Source of the DNA: Numida meleagris
Lineage: Eukaryota; Chordata; Aves; Galliformes; Numididae
Direction: 5' to 3'
NCBI RefSeq assembly: GCF_002078875.1
Contig: NC_034438.1
Span: forward strand, 67,427,446-67,491,445
Length of the DNA stretch: 64,000 nucleotides
The notes beneath the pieces are model-generated. The model saw only the letters and a program-made list of their open reading frames with translations. It searched no databases and was not told where the DNA came from. How positions within the stretch are numbered: position 1 is the stretch's first letter; each line of letters begins with the position of its first letter. Below are positions 37,410 through 50,893 of this stretch, piece by piece. The translations under genes and the position numbers were made by a program.

Positions 37410-40400
37410 CAAAAGGTCATCACTTTGCAACCTTGATTTCAGTCATTTCACATGTGTTTAAAATTTACATCCAATTCCTACTATGTCATTTCCTTATTTA
37501 CACTATCGAAGTTCAGTATATGGACCCATGCAAGCTGAGAATGGTGGGTCTATTCTTAGATATTGGTTATATCTGCCCAAAGGCACTGGTGGTACAAGCC
37601 ATTTTCTCTTCATGAGATACCAGACTTGTGCATGTGATCTGTTTCCGTTGTGCTGAGCTACTTGTTCTTATATACGTAGCTACTGTAATCTATCTTGCTT
37701 CTTGAGTACATTTTAGCATTAATTCAAAGTCTGAGATGTTGAAGCTAAATTTAAAATTCAGCACAAAACTTCAATTTCCAAAATCTCCTGCTTAGTCAGG
37801 GAGGTTCTCAAGTAGTCTTATTGATTTATGGCTACAAAGCCTTATAGTTTAATATTATACCCTACATTTTCAGATATATTCCTGTCATTCTAGAAAGGCA
37901 TTTTTCCATCTATTAGTGGATCTTCCACCACCATTTGTTTTGACAGTGCCCAGTCCCTATAAACAGCTAGGTGATTGGACAGAACTAATGAAGACTGATC
38001 TTTAATACACTACCAGCATTAATTTTATTTTTTGGGGGAGTAAAATTAAACCGAAGGAAGACATTTTTTTTTTTTCCAGAGGCATAAGAACGTTTCAGAA
38101 GGATCAAGAGACACTGATTTCATTTGTCTAAGTAGATAAATCATCCATGTTGAACTTGTCTCCACCAGCATGACAGTGCTTATCCCTGATTTAATTTGCA
38201 TTTTTTCCTTTCTTTTTTTTTCTTCCCTGAAGAACCCGTGTTTAAATAGAGGAAGTCTGAAGGTTATAGAGTGTCACGCATTTTAATCAGTACATCTCTA
38301 GAAAGCCAGAATATAAATATTTCCCACAACAGACAATTTTTTGTCTCCTTTTGCTTCATTAATCTACACTGACTTGTGGTGACATTGAGATATTGGAGAA
38401 GGAAATGATCTTTTATGAGAGAACAGAGTAAAGAGATTATTTTATTTGATTCCTTTTCTAGGGCACTGGGTTTGGTAGGAAAGTTTAATACTATCATTTA
38501 AAATCAAGCAGCAATGAAACCATATTGTAATATCTGACTTCTATGCAGTAGATCACAATAGTTCGCTGTTCTCAAGCATCCAAAATGTTTCAAAGCATAC
38601 TGCCATAGGAAAGAATCTTACTGTTTTGGCTGTTTTTTGAAGTTGATCCATATTTTTTCTGCTTCATGCCAGGAAATATTTATTTTTATATAACTCAGAA
38701 ATTTTCATGTTTGATTCATCCATTCAATGCCTCTTTATCGAAAGAATCATTTGTTCTTCAGAGTATACAAACAGACTGGATAGAAATAAATTCAAAATTA
38801 TACACTTTATCTTGCATGTCAAAATATGGTAAACAACACAGGTGTCAGTGCTCTGTGCCATCATCCTTTACATGTTTATAGACCGATATCAACTAATTCT
38901 TCTATTTAGCCACACACTGCACGCAGTGCTCAGAGTTTTTCTGTGTCTGTACAAAAAGTAGTGTTTTACTTCTTTGGAGTCATTCATATATTTTTCTTCC
39001 CCAATAGAGAAAATGCATCTCAAATTTAGAAAAATCTGCTCCATTAATTCAAACATTGTCTTTTAGTTAGCCCCTTTGAATTTATCAGAAGTTCATTCTT
39101 TGGATCTGTTCTGTTTCTTCCCTGTGCCTTCTTTAGAACCTTTGAATGAAAGGAGGATGGTACAAAACAACCCAGCCTAGCTACATGCAACTGTCCCATC
39201 AATTCCCATGTTTTCACAGATAAAGCCAATGTACTAAATGACACTTCAGTAAATCCTGAACATTTCATAGCACAAAGTCTTGCACTGGGGGAGAATATAA
39301 CTACATTTTTTCAATTATAATGAGATAATCAGTCATATGTTTAGACATATGAAAATTATGTAGTGATCCACTATTTAAAGAAGCATTTGAGGAAGAGGAA
39401 ATAATTAACCAGTCTATACTTTTGTTATGAGTTTGTTTGTTTTCATTACAATTAAAAAGAACTTTCACAATTTAATAGCTTCAGGAAGCCATTTACTATA
39501 CTTGATTGAATGTTGTGGGCATTTATAGTATTATGCTTCATATAGCAATTTGATCATTTAGGCAGGATATTAAAAACAAGGGAATAATACTATAGTTAGT
39601 GACTACTACTATTAAATACATTTTTAAATATGTATAGATAAAAATTCTATTGTTTGATGTGCTCCAGAAATGCATATAGAGTTATGGTCCATGAAATCTT
39701 AGTTTCACAAAGGAGAATTGGAAACCATAGGTATGTTTTAACATTCTTCCTCTTAAAGTCTTGTCTTATCATGTATGAAATTAGTTCAGGCAATATATTC
39801 TTGTTTAAAGAGTAAACTTCAATGGAAATTTAGACTTGACAGAAATTTTTCCATTAATTCCTTATTGACAGTGTAGGTGGAAGTCTTTTATACAGATTTA
39901 AAGTTTGATAATTCCCAGATAGATAGAAGAGCTGGCTACATTTTTTTTTGTGGAATTACTTAATCAGAACAAGCTTCTATTTTTCAGAAATTCAAAATTC
40001 AAGAATTTCTTTCAATAATATCATTAGAATTATTATTTAGGGAGTAAAGAATTTAAAGTTTTCTGAAGTCAATAAAAGGTTTTCGGACTTGCATTTTTTT
40101 CCAAGCATTTCTTTGATTTGAGCCTTGGGGTACTGTGCATTGCAGAAGAAGCCATAGCAGTGTCCTTGAAAGGCTTGCTTCAACCAGCAGAGTGATAGGT
40201 GATGTGGCATTGTGTACTGCCAGGGTGGGATCTTAGGATGAGTTGAGAGAACTTCATATGAAATCTCCAACAGTCTGGGTTAAAACAGAGCCCTCAACCA
40301 AACCCCTGTAAGGAGACATTCAAGTGTATATGCCTTTCATTGTAGGGATGCTTCCGTAGCAACTTGGATGGATTTACGCAGTTTCGTTAGTAAAAGCAAT

Positions 40401-43400
40401 CTTGAGTAGAATGTAAGTGAATAAAGCTGACTAGAATATAAATACATATTCTTTTTTTTTGTATTAAGATTGCTGTTTTGGCCTCATTTTTATGAGCAGA
40501 ATAGGCTAAACAAATAAAAAATAAAATAAACAGGTAGGTTAATTACCACTGTATTTTGCCAAATTCAGCATCAATATTTTTGGATGCATCAAGTTTCAGA
40601 AACTATACAGAAGCAATACAGAAAATGATCCTGTAGTATCATTCAAGTTTCTCAGCAATGCTTTCTTAACAGTGTCAAAAAATTGTGCAAATGTATGTAT
40701 AATTGTTAACACAGTCTTAAATTTTCTTTTTTCCTATCTTCAACAAAACATTGTTTTTTAATAGTTTCTAACCAAATACTAATTTAAATTATTCGTTATT
40801 ACAAGTGCCTTCGTAACTGTCCACAGCAATATTACCTTCTAAATGAAATGACTGAATGTATTGTAATATCTCTATGGCCCCCATCTGTAAAATAAAAATA
40901 ATACTAATGGTCAGATTTGGTAAATTTCTGTGGTGCACAAGACCAAGATACTGTTTTTGCCATTAGTGGTATTTAGACTCCCAAAACATATAAGTGACTC
41001 AGCAACACACTAACCCACTGATTTCCATGGCCAAATTAAATTTCAAGGAAAATCTTCTTCTGCCTCTACAATTTTTCTGTTGTGGTATCTTTTTCCTTTG
41101 AAGTCACTCTGTTCTGCACCTTAGATGGATACAAATACAGTTTGGAAATAGTTTAAACTCCTGCTAATTGTAGTCATTACTGTCCATTATTGCTAGTTAT
41201 GGTACAACTGTTTAGGATGTTGAATATGGAGTATATGTAAGCCTTCTGTCTGATCCAGGAAGATCTCAACAAAGCTGAGAATTGGGATGGAATTAGGAGA
41301 TGCTCATTATTTCTCAAGGGCTAATTTTTGTCAGTCGGAAGGATATGCGTTTATAGATATAAATCATTACATGGATTCACTGGTGTATGAAGCAATCCAC
41401 ACTGCACAGATGCTGGGTAGCCATTACTTCTGAAGGAATTAACTGTGTCCATGTTGGAGGACATGAGTTAACACTGTTCATGTCAGATTTTGGCACCAAA
41501 CACTGAGCTTAATACATTTTTTGCAAGATAGGTGGGAGTGTTTGTTTTGCTTTGTGGTTTTATGGGAAATATTTAAATGAAATTTGTAGTTTGAGTCACA
41601 CCTAATTCAAATGTAATTCAGATTTTATGGAAAAAATAAAAATTGCTACCAAAGCTTTCATTACTCCTCAAAAAACTGTTACCTTTTAGTCATATTCATC
41701 TGGTTCATGTTAATGCAAATGACTGTTAATGCTTTGGAGTAACATGAAGGATATGTATGTCAGCCTTTTTATTTGCAGTGATACTATCCGTTAGCATGAA
41801 AAATGTTGAGTTTCTTGATTAGTACATCATAATTTCAGTACTATGTATTCTAACATTTTAGTTCTCTTGGTGAGAGTTAGCAAGAGTATATGAGATATCA
41901 GCAGTGAGTTTAGAACGATGTTCACTTAATCCTCCATATGATTTGTATCTACCATAGAAAAGACTGCTCCTGAACTGAATAGGATGCAAAGGACTTCTGT
42001 GTAGAAAAAAAATGCAGTGATGCAATGAGAACATTTTTCAAGTAGAATATTAGATAGACCTGCAGTCTTCAGACTATGCTCTCTTGCTGGCACTTTGATT
42101 CTACTGCAATTGTTAATGAAAATATGCTTTTTTTTCATTTTGTTAAAATATTTTCTTGTAGTGGCAGGTGTCAGCAAAGATATAAAAATAAGAAACAGTT
42201 AATGGATCTAACAGTATTGAGATGCTAACATTGGTGTTATTTCTTATTGCCCAAGGCAGGTGTAGATAAACTTTACATTAGATGGTGCCTACTGCTATTC
42301 ACATGGAAAACATTCTCATTAGCGTTACATCTGCAGGGAACAGAGAACCAGACTTCTGTGGAATCCTTCTGAAACATTTTACATCAGAGCCTTCAAAGCA
42401 CAAATTAGAGCTCGCCTGAAGTTACAATTTGCTTTCGTTTTAGACAAGGTATTAATTATTTTCCAGTTGAGACATATTTAATGTCTAAGTTTGCAAGCAT
42501 AATGTACTTTTTAGAACATAAAATTAACTAAGTACATTCAAGCTGTAATTTCCTGTAATAAACATTTTTTTCTGTTTTACAATAAATAGCACAGCATTCA
42601 GAGAGTAAAAAAAAAAAAATAGAAAAATTGCTTATCTTTCCAGACACATTTTCCAACAAGTATTAAAGTAACAATGAGCAATTAACTATTTATATATTGC
42701 AGTTTCCATTAGCGTAACATATACGCAAGTCAGAGGATCATTTCATTCCAGTAAGCCAATGCAACTGCTCTGGGTAGAGAGAGAAATTTTTTGCTGAAGT
42801 TTGATCTGCTTTTATAAATAAGTAAGTAGTTCATGGATAATGCTAGCTCAGGATTCCAGCAAAATCCGAGAATGAAGCAGGTAAACAGTAATCTTCTGGA
42901 CATGTATGAGATGTTTATCTAGAATAACTATTTAGGTCAGATTTGGAGAGATTATACATACACTTTGAGCTTCTACCTGTCGCTCTGGTCATACTTGCTC
43001 CTTAAAATCCAGGCAAGACTGTTCTTCTCTGAAAGAATCTGCTTTTAGAAAGGAAAAAGTGAAAGATTTTCAAACATCTTACTTTTGGAGTTTTCAGGCA
43101 GCATATGCAAAGACCTTCAGTTTTGCCTAGATCTTCAGGAAATTCAAAGATGCTCTCTCATTTTGCATCTCACTGTAGATGAGATGTTAAGGTATAAAAT
43201 CATGTTAAGCATATTTTAGGGATCAGCATATATTGTTCTCCTTATTCTGAAAATCTTAAGCATTTTTGGTTTGTCTTCTTGTGAAATGCCCACAATGTAT
43301 CTAAGCTGGAGAATGTTCAGGAAATAGTGGCACAATGGGAAGCACTGACAAATTAGAAATGTTAAATTGAAATAACAGAAGAAGGATTAGACAAATTGCA

Positions 43401-44280
43401 CAAAGCCAAAGCTCCAAATAATTCCGTGTAAAATTACTTAAAAATCATCAGTTGCAGAAACAGCTATAATACTTGGTAAAGAAAGAGATTAAAGATTTCT
43501 TTACTCCATAGTTAGAAAGTTTCATATCTCCCCAACAAGTACTTTTGAGTGGCTATTTTAATCCCTAATATTTGCTGTTTATTCTTTTCTTAATATACCT
43601 AGTTTGTCAGTGACTTGTAAAGTTCTTGGCTGTAGTGGTGCCCTCTTGAGTGTGCAGTGAGTGCCACCAGCTAGAAGAATGTCACGGGGAATAACCCATT
43701 AGTTTTAAATACAGACAGTACTGTCTCACTGCATTCAGCATTTATGATTTATTGAATGATGAAGTGAATCAATGCATCCCTTTCTTTTTTATATACCATT
43801 CTGTGGTTTTGTACAGCTTTTACTTAATTTCTACTTCAGTTCCTCAGAAGGACAGTTTCTTCTTTCAGTTTCTTCTTTCCTGTTCCTCTTGTATAAAATT
43901 CATCTATTTCTAAGCACATCCATCCCTGCTGCTTGAATTTCCTAATTTCAGCTATGCCCTTTCTGAGAAGCAGCAGCCCTACCTGAGGTTGAGTGCTTAA
44001 GGGAAAAGTATTAATACTTTTCACTTGTTACTTGATCTCCATAATTCCTTGGAGCTTTTCATTCTGTCTCCTGCCTTCTCTTGTCCTCTCTTCTACTGTC
44101 CTGTCTTTGCACCATCAGCATACTTCTTACTAAATCTATCAGTAAACATATTTAAATGTAATCCTCAGTATGGAAACTCAGCAGGGTAATCACCAGCACT
44201 TTCTCATGATGAAGACAAATCATTATATGAGCCACATTTGAGCATTAATAATATTTCACAGCTTGAATCCCTATGTTTCC
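37410..44280. other. Long unique AT-rich non-coding stretch
   Basis: Nearly 7 kb without a recognised gene or interspersed repeat. Frames are short and carry no familiar motif, including 40037-40270 on the minus strand (77 codons). It includes an A run near 42608 and a repeated CpG-containing 14-mer (42317 and 42707) in a section that could be conserved regulatory DNA. Confidence 0.45.
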
Positions 44281-44282
44281 AT

Positions 44283-44705
44283 AGAATCATAGGTTACAAG
44301 GGATCTAAGAGATGATCCAGTTCCATTCTCCCTGCTGCAGACAGGGTTGCCATCCACTAAATCAGACTGCCCAGGGCCCTGCCCACCCTGGCCTTGAACA
44401 CTTCCCTCCTCTTATGCTCTTCTGCTCTCAGAAAGGCATCCTTAAAGAGCAGCCAGCTCTGTTCCATTTCTGTGTCCCCAGGGACAGTTTCTCAGGGGAT
44501 CCCATCCAGTAATTCCTTAAACAGCTAGAAGCTCTCTCTCCTGAAGTTCAAGGCTCTGACTTGGCTCTCTACCAGGCCCATGTTCTTCGAGATCACAAAA
44601 TCTACCAGGTTGCTGCATCCCAGAGTGCCTCCAATCTTGTTTTTGTTAATAGTCTCCTCTGCACTGCTGAGCACCAGGTCCTATTTTACTCAGAGCTGCC
44701 TACTG
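44283..44705 (-). mobile_element. CR1 LINE, antisense, with internal deletion
   Basis: Two CR1 parts in the same antisense orientation meet near 44403-44410. The left part (44283 to about 44402) is the 3' UTR with tail ('atagaatcataggttacaag'). The right part (about 44408-44705) is antisense endonuclease-to-RT linker, equivalent to 33794-34075 of the large CR1. It matches blocks such as 'agaaaggc...ccttaaagagcagc...ggatcccatccagtaattcc'. The reverse transcriptase region between them is absent. A deletion within one element is the simplest reading; two separate insertions are possible. Confidence 0.8.
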
Positions 44706-44709
44706 AAAC

Positions 44710-47605
44710 CCTATGAAAATAGTTTTGGGAGGCTATATGCATTTCCAGCTGGCTCTTAATTGCATTTTTCTGTTATGTGGGATTCCTAAGGACAAATAAA
44801 GACCATTTCTTCCTTCTTGCAAAGCACTTTCTGCTAAGGTTACATCTGAATTTAGAGCCTGAATCTCTGTGATCTTGAATCATTAATTGTATTCTAAGAT
44901 CTTTTTATTTTTTCAAATATATTGATAAATGAATTTAGTTTGTGTGTGAAGATCATGAACATAATGTTCCCTGTGCTGAAAGAGTCATGTTCTGACTGTA
45001 TATATTAAATAAATCTGAAGTGTTCTACACACAACCACACCATTTTAAAGGGAATTTTCCTACCCTGCTAAAGCAGTGTAGAGTGACAGTCTGCATTATG
45101 TACCAGTATACTTAGGAAAGAGCTTGTATTTCCTAATTAATCAACATGACTTTCTTTCTCCCCAGCCCTTTTGACTTTTCACTCTTTGCTCATTGTTGCA
45201 CAGTTCAGTCCATGCTACTATTTTCATATATATCTATATGAGAGAGAAAAGGAGGGTGTAAGAATTCAAGGACGTTTTGGTTTTGGTCTGACAGGTTAAT
45301 TAAATTTGGCATAAATCGGTTCTAACACCTTTGTCCTTGGCTTCCTGATGTGTATGTATGATCAGAATGCCTCATGTTTTGGATCAAACATAGAGATTAT
45401 TTCTAGTAGTCAGAGAGTTACATCATTAAAAACATGGCAATTAATTTTAGATGCTGTATCAGTGGCCTGGTGCTGTTTTACTTCTTCTAGGAAAACTGGA
45501 GAACTTTACTGTACATGTAGTGTGCTTGCTTTTGTCGTTGGCTATCATTTGTCTGGGCTGTACAAAGAGAGTTGGAAAATACTATATAAAGCTACACACC
45601 ATATAGAGCTACAGGCAGAAAAAGGAGAACTTGTGCTCCTTGTTGTTACGGGGATGTGAGATCTTCGTGTTCATTTAGTTATGGTGGAGTCACTCTTCTG
45701 CATATTTTCCAGTGTTTCTCAAGTAGAAATCTGTACAGAAAATACCACAATAAATCTGCTTTAACCCAGAAGATACAGCCCACAAGGAATGCCCCCTTAA
45801 GAGCCCCTTGTGGAATTATTGTCTGTCTTAGAGAAATTATTGCTGAATGGATCTGGCCCATCACTCTGTATGATCTGGTAATTTCTAGCTGCAAATAAGT
45901 AAGGATGCAGACATAATTCAGTACATTCTCAGGACTGTGCTGCCACATGCTAAACGCTGAATTGGCCTTTTGGCACTATTGAAATAACAACCAAAATTTC
46001 TGAGTCTTTGCAGGACAGATATGAGTCCTTGCTTATATGCTTCTATTTCTCAGTCTTTTCTCTTCAGTCTTGGTCTGAATATCAAATGACTTCTACCAGC
46101 TTCTTCATATACATAACCTTTTCTTCTGTCTAATATTGGGCTCAGACCCCCAAAGCTGCATGCCATTAAAAAGGTTTCATGCAAATATTACATTAGCACA
46201 CTAAGTATTACAAACACAGTATGTAAATCAATATAATCTGAGGGAAAAAGCAATGTTATTTGTCAGAGATAATACACATCAATCCCTAGAAGACTATAAG
46301 GAAGATTATAAAAGTTCACTGTTTACATAAGCATTAATATTTTCAATAATATTGAATGCAGTTATGAAAATAAATTATTAAAGATACATTCATCAATATT
46401 TCTGAAGGAATAGTCACTGTACCATTATGATAATGATTTTTAAAGGGCAAATTCTACCATTAAAAAAACAAAATAAGTCCATCTGAATTCAAGAGAGATT
46501 TAAAAATCTTTGTGGAACATACTTTATTTGTTTATCAGATCAAATATCAAAATACCTCAACTTACTTATGATAAACTTCCCTTGAGCAGGAATCTTGAGT
46601 TAAATTTTGTGTTTAAGTTGCAGGATCAGATGAGACAACACTGCTAAAAAGACAGTGTAGAAGATGCCTGATTATGAGAACAGTCACCTCTTTGTAATCG
46701 TGATTTACATGCCACGGAGGTGCTTGCATTTGACATTGTGTTGTCCATCACACAATTGCCTAAGTCAGTGACTTTTGGTGAATATGTAATAGATTTAGCA
46801 GTCCGTTTAAGGAAGACTAGACAGATAACTGCTGGAAATGTAACTACGGGGAATGTGAAGGCACATTTGTTATCCCTTAATGCTACTTTTTAATGGAGGA
46901 TGCTGGAGAAGGATTAGGATTCCCAGAAAATGTTCTGTATGAACAACTGAGTCTTGGAAGGATGGATATTGTTTTAGTTTAAATCTGGTATTCTGTTTTG
47001 GCTTTGTTATGATTGTTTAGTACATACTGCATGTAACATCACCTGCATACAATGCAGCAACTGAAAAATTATCCATGTCTTTCTTCAACCTGAGTAACTG
47101 TAGGCTTAAGGTCTTCAGCCATAACCCACCATATCCCAAATTGATTTTCTTGAAATGTACAATGTGACCTTCTCACCTGAGAAGCATTTACTTAACACTC
47201 TTCTTTCCCATTTACCCAGTTCCTGCCTGTATATATAGATCCAGTATCTTTTATAATTCTCTGCTCCTTGGTTGCTCACAAATTTCACATATCTTTGCCC
47301 ATGGCATACTGACTAGTCAAGGTTTGGGAATTCTAAATAACCATTTATGTTTCTTATCATCATGTGATATTGCATGAAGATTTATGCAGAGCTAAGGCAT
47401 AACATCTACTTAAGAAAAATGTCTAGAAGGACTATGTATGGTAAACTGGTGGCATGGTAATCTGTTAATCATGAGTAAAAGGTGTGGAAATCATCTGTAG
47501 TAAATAAGCTGGTCTGTTTTCAAGATTGAAAACTGAATTCTCTCATATAAACAATCAACCTAAATGGATTTAACTAGAAAAAATTAATAGAAGAAATACA
47601 ATCTA
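44710..47605. other. Unique AT-rich non-coding stretch
   Basis: No gene or repeat family recognised. The largest frames (103 codons plus at 45348-45659; 89 codons minus at 45679-45948) have no recognisable domain. Confidence 0.5.
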
Positions 47606-47610
47606 TGTTA

Positions 47611-48297
47611 CACCGCTCCAAAAACCCATCCCTGGAGGCATTCAAGGCCAGGCTGGATGTGGCTCTGAGCAGCCTGGTCTAGTGGTTGGCAACCCTGCAC
47701 ACAGCAGGGGGGTTCAAACTAAATTATCTTTGAGGTCCTTTTCAACCCAGGCCATTCTATAATTCTATGAAAAACAATGCCTCCTATTTATTTCTGTGGA
47801 AACTACAATAGTTACAAAGAGTACAACAACACTATTTGATAGAGAAAATTCTCAGCTACAAAACATTATGTTATAACATTGCCACCAACATTATCTCTGC
47901 ATTTTCACCAGAAATGAACAAGACCCTAGTCCCACACTCATGCAAATTTAAACCAGTGGAAGTGACCCACGGTTGTCATCACCACTGCTGAAACACCCAC
48001 CATCTCATTGTGTTAACATCCACTGTTTGGTCTCCATAAATGTTCAGCAAGTGTCAATGAATGCCAATGGTTACCATTTTTTCTACATGGAGGAATTTGA
48101 TGACACACTTTTTCTTCACACACACATCCATGTCAGATGCCATTTTGTCAGACTGCCCCTCTGCTATCATCTGTCTCTTGACAACAAAATGTAATGCTAT
48201 TTTGGTAGATCAACCTGTACTGTCATACCACCAACATCTGCCTCTGACAATGTAGACTGACATAAAATAGGAGGCATTACTTTTGGAGCAGCCCTCA
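47611..48297 (-). mobile_element. Mariner DNA transposon, internally deleted, interrupted by a CR1
   Basis: Ends: left CACCGCTCCAAAA (47611 onward) and right, reverse-complemented, TGAGGGCTGCTCCAAAA. TA lies at 47609-47610 and again at 48298-48299. The left inverted repeat is broken at 47625 by a 144-bp CR1 and continues at 47770 ('aaaaacaatgcctcc'). Without the CR1 and its duplicated 6 bp, the element is about 537 bp. It has the same orientation and the same missing catalytic centre as the 12.46 kb copy. The transposase remnant lies on the minus strand and carries many stops. Non-autonomous and inactive. Confidence 0.88.
47626..47769 (+). mobile_element. CR1 LINE 3' fragment inserted in mariner terminal repeat
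   Basis: 5'-truncated CR1 from 'ccatccctggaggcattcaa' to the tail ATTCTATAATTCTATG. It is flanked by AAAAAC on both sides (47620-47625 and 47770-47775), which fits a 6-bp target duplication. Host sequence on the two sides joins into a normal mariner inverted repeat, so the CR1 is the later arrival. Confidence 0.9.
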
Positions 48298-48299
48298 TA

Positions 48300-49780
48300 G
48301 ATTTGAGCTCTGTAGAAATCAGTGGCATTTAGATGTATTTATGTAAATTTAATTAAGAACAACTACTTTAAATTTGTTGCTTCCATTACAGTTAACAGAC
48401 AGCAATTATTTCATTTATAAACCTTAGTCTCTAATCTGATAGATGAATACTGTTCTTGAATAAAATGAAAACATTAACAGACTTTCTATGCATCATTGTA
48501 TTAAATAAAAATATATTCTAGTGTTAATATGAAAAAGCTATTTCATAGTCATGCAGACCTGCAGTTGTTACTAATCTTTAGTTTAACGTGGGATGGGGTT
48601 ATGAAAGTAAGTCCTGTAATTTATTAAATTACTGGTGAATCCTGTCTGGGAATTCGACCGTGTATGGTAAGACCACGAGCAATAAACTGAGGCCTAATGC
48701 TGTGAACTATTCGGTAAGGAAGCAATATATCTTCTCTATTTTACAGATAAAGGATATTATTTTGCATACAAATTTTGTATGGTAGGTTTTGTTTTTTAAT
48801 TTCTTGTGAAACCACTCTAAGATAAACACTGACAAAATAGACCCAGACTTCAGTGGGTCTTCTGGATGCTCATGCGTCTCTACCATTTAAATCAGTTTCC
48901 TATCCACCTTTTTGTACAACATTTGAGAATCCATACCCTGGCTTGTTCATAGAATGATGGTAACACACTAACTGGTGGGTAGTCAAAAAGGCTTATTACT
49001 GTAAGTCTAAGCATGCCATTATTGTTTCACAGACATAGACTGACATAGACCACAAGTTCTTCATAGTCTGTTATGTGAGATAGTATGAGGGTCTCTGGTC
49101 TCTAACCATATCTGGGTATTTTATTTTTCAAAGACATGACAGGCTGTCTTAAAGAATGTATTCAGATCCTTCTGAAAGAAAATTTAAAATGACTCTAAGT
49201 AGAAATCAAAAATAGAACTAATGAAGAAATATTTATTTAAGAATGATTGCTCTGCAATGCAAGCATCCTCAACAACATTTAAAAACCAATTAATAAACAC
49301 AGTCGAATCTCTGCCCTAATTAAGTATCCTCATCACAACACTTTTACATTGCTCTAAAAGAAATGAGTATATCTGACCCACAATCAAACTTAACTCAATA
49401 GGAGGCACCAAGAGTAAGGATGCGTAGATCTTTAAAATTAATCACAACACTGATAGTAACAAAAACTATAATAATAAGATGATAATCACATTTTCTTTTT
49501 TGAGGAGCAAGAAAATCAATGCCAAGTGTCAAAAAGAAATTCTTTTCCATTTTTTACAGGATTTTAGCGTACAGATTCCCTGTCCTCTCCTGATGTTAGA
49601 AGTTACAGACAGTTGGCCAATTATCTGCCACATTTGAAAATTAATTGATGTTCTGAATTAACATCAAAAATATGAATTCATTTTTCCAGAAACCTGACTT
49701 GGATGTCTTGGTGAATGCTCTGAGTCTGACCATTTTTCTGTTTACAGTCATACCTGGTCTCCTTCTAGAACCAGGTGACC
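48300..49780. other. Non-coding stretch without recognised features
   Basis: AT-rich unique DNA between the second mariner and a long CR1. No gene or repeat recognised. Confidence 0.5.
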
Positions 49781-49784
49781 TGCC

Positions 49785-50560
49785 TGACTTTCAGCAAAGC
49801 CTTCGACACCATCTCTCACAGTGTTCTCCTGGAGAAACTGGCAGCCTGTGCCTTGGACAGATACACTCTTTCCTGAGTAAAGAACTGGCTGGAGGGTTCA
49901 GAGTGTGGAAGTGAATGTAGTTAAATCCAGATGGTGACTGCTCACAAGTGGTGTTCCCCCAGGGGTTGGTACTGGGGCCTGTCTTTTTTAGTCTCGTTAT
50001 TGATTATTTGGATGAGGGCTTTGAGTGCCCCCCCAGTAAATTTGCAGATGACACCAAGCTAGCAGGAAGTGTTGAACTGCCTGGGCGTAGCAAGGCCCTA
50101 CAGAGCAATCTGGACAGGCTGAATCAGTGGGCTGAGGCCAATGGTGTGAGCTTTAACAAGACCTAGTGCCGAGTACGGCATTTTGCTTATAACAACCCCA
50201 TGCATCTACAGGACTGGGGTATAGTGGCTGGAAAGCTGAATGGAGGAAAAGGATCCGGGAGTGTTGGCTGATACTTGGCCAAATGTCAGCCAGCAATGTG
50301 CCCATGGCATCCTGGCTTGTACGAGAAATTGTGTTGCCAGGAGGAGCAGGGAGACAGATGATCATCCCCCTGTACTTAGCTCTGGTAAGGCTGCACCTCA
50401 AGGACAGTGTTCATTTTCAGGCCCCTCACCACCACAAAGGCATTGAGGAACCAGAGAGTGTCCAGAGAAGAGCAACAAAACTGGTGTGGTGTCTTATGAG
50501 GAGTGGCTGAGGGATCTGGGATTGTTCAGTCTGGAGGAGGTTCAGAGGAGACCTTATTGC
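49785..50560 (+). pseudogene. Decayed CR1 reverse transcriptase (C-terminal part)
   Basis: Motif A carries an extra T (GACTTTCAGCAAAG where GACTTCAGCAAAG is expected), which shifts the frame before the catalytic motif C. Motif C itself is intact (FADD) in a frame of 72 codons (49948-50166) that ends at a TAG in 50164-50166. Further downstream other frames must be used (for example 50283-50510), so additional indels are present. No functional enzyme can be made. Confidence 0.85.
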
Positions 50561-50893
50561 TCTCTGCAACTACCTGAAAGGAGGTTGTAGTGAGCTGGGA
50601 GTTGGCCTGTTCTCCCAGGTAACAATGATAGGATGAGACGGAATGGCCTGAAGTTGTGCCAGGGGAGGTTCAGGTTAGATATTAGTAAAAATTTTGTCTC
50701 TGAAAGAGTGGTAATGCATTGGAACAGGCTGCCCAGGGAGGTGGTTGAGTCACCATCCAAGAAAAGGGTGGATGTCACAGTGAGTGACACAGTCTAGAGC
50801 AGTCACAGGCATGGGTTAATGGTTGGGCTAGATGATCTTATTGGTCTTTACAACTGTAATGATGCTATGATTCTATGATACTGTGATTCTATA
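49785..50893 (+). mobile_element. CR1 LINE, 3' third with reverse transcriptase remnant
   Basis: About 1.1 kb, 5'-truncated within RT motif A and ending in a degenerate tail ('atgattctatgatactgtga'). Landmarks in order: motif A region ('agcaaagccttcgacaccat'), 'gtgttcccccaggggttggt', an intact motif C (FADDTKL, 50041-50061), the C-terminal 'gaggagtggctgagggatct' and the 3' UTR 'gggctagatgatcttattgg'. It is of a different CR1 subfamily from the 32.7 kb element. Confidence 0.92.
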
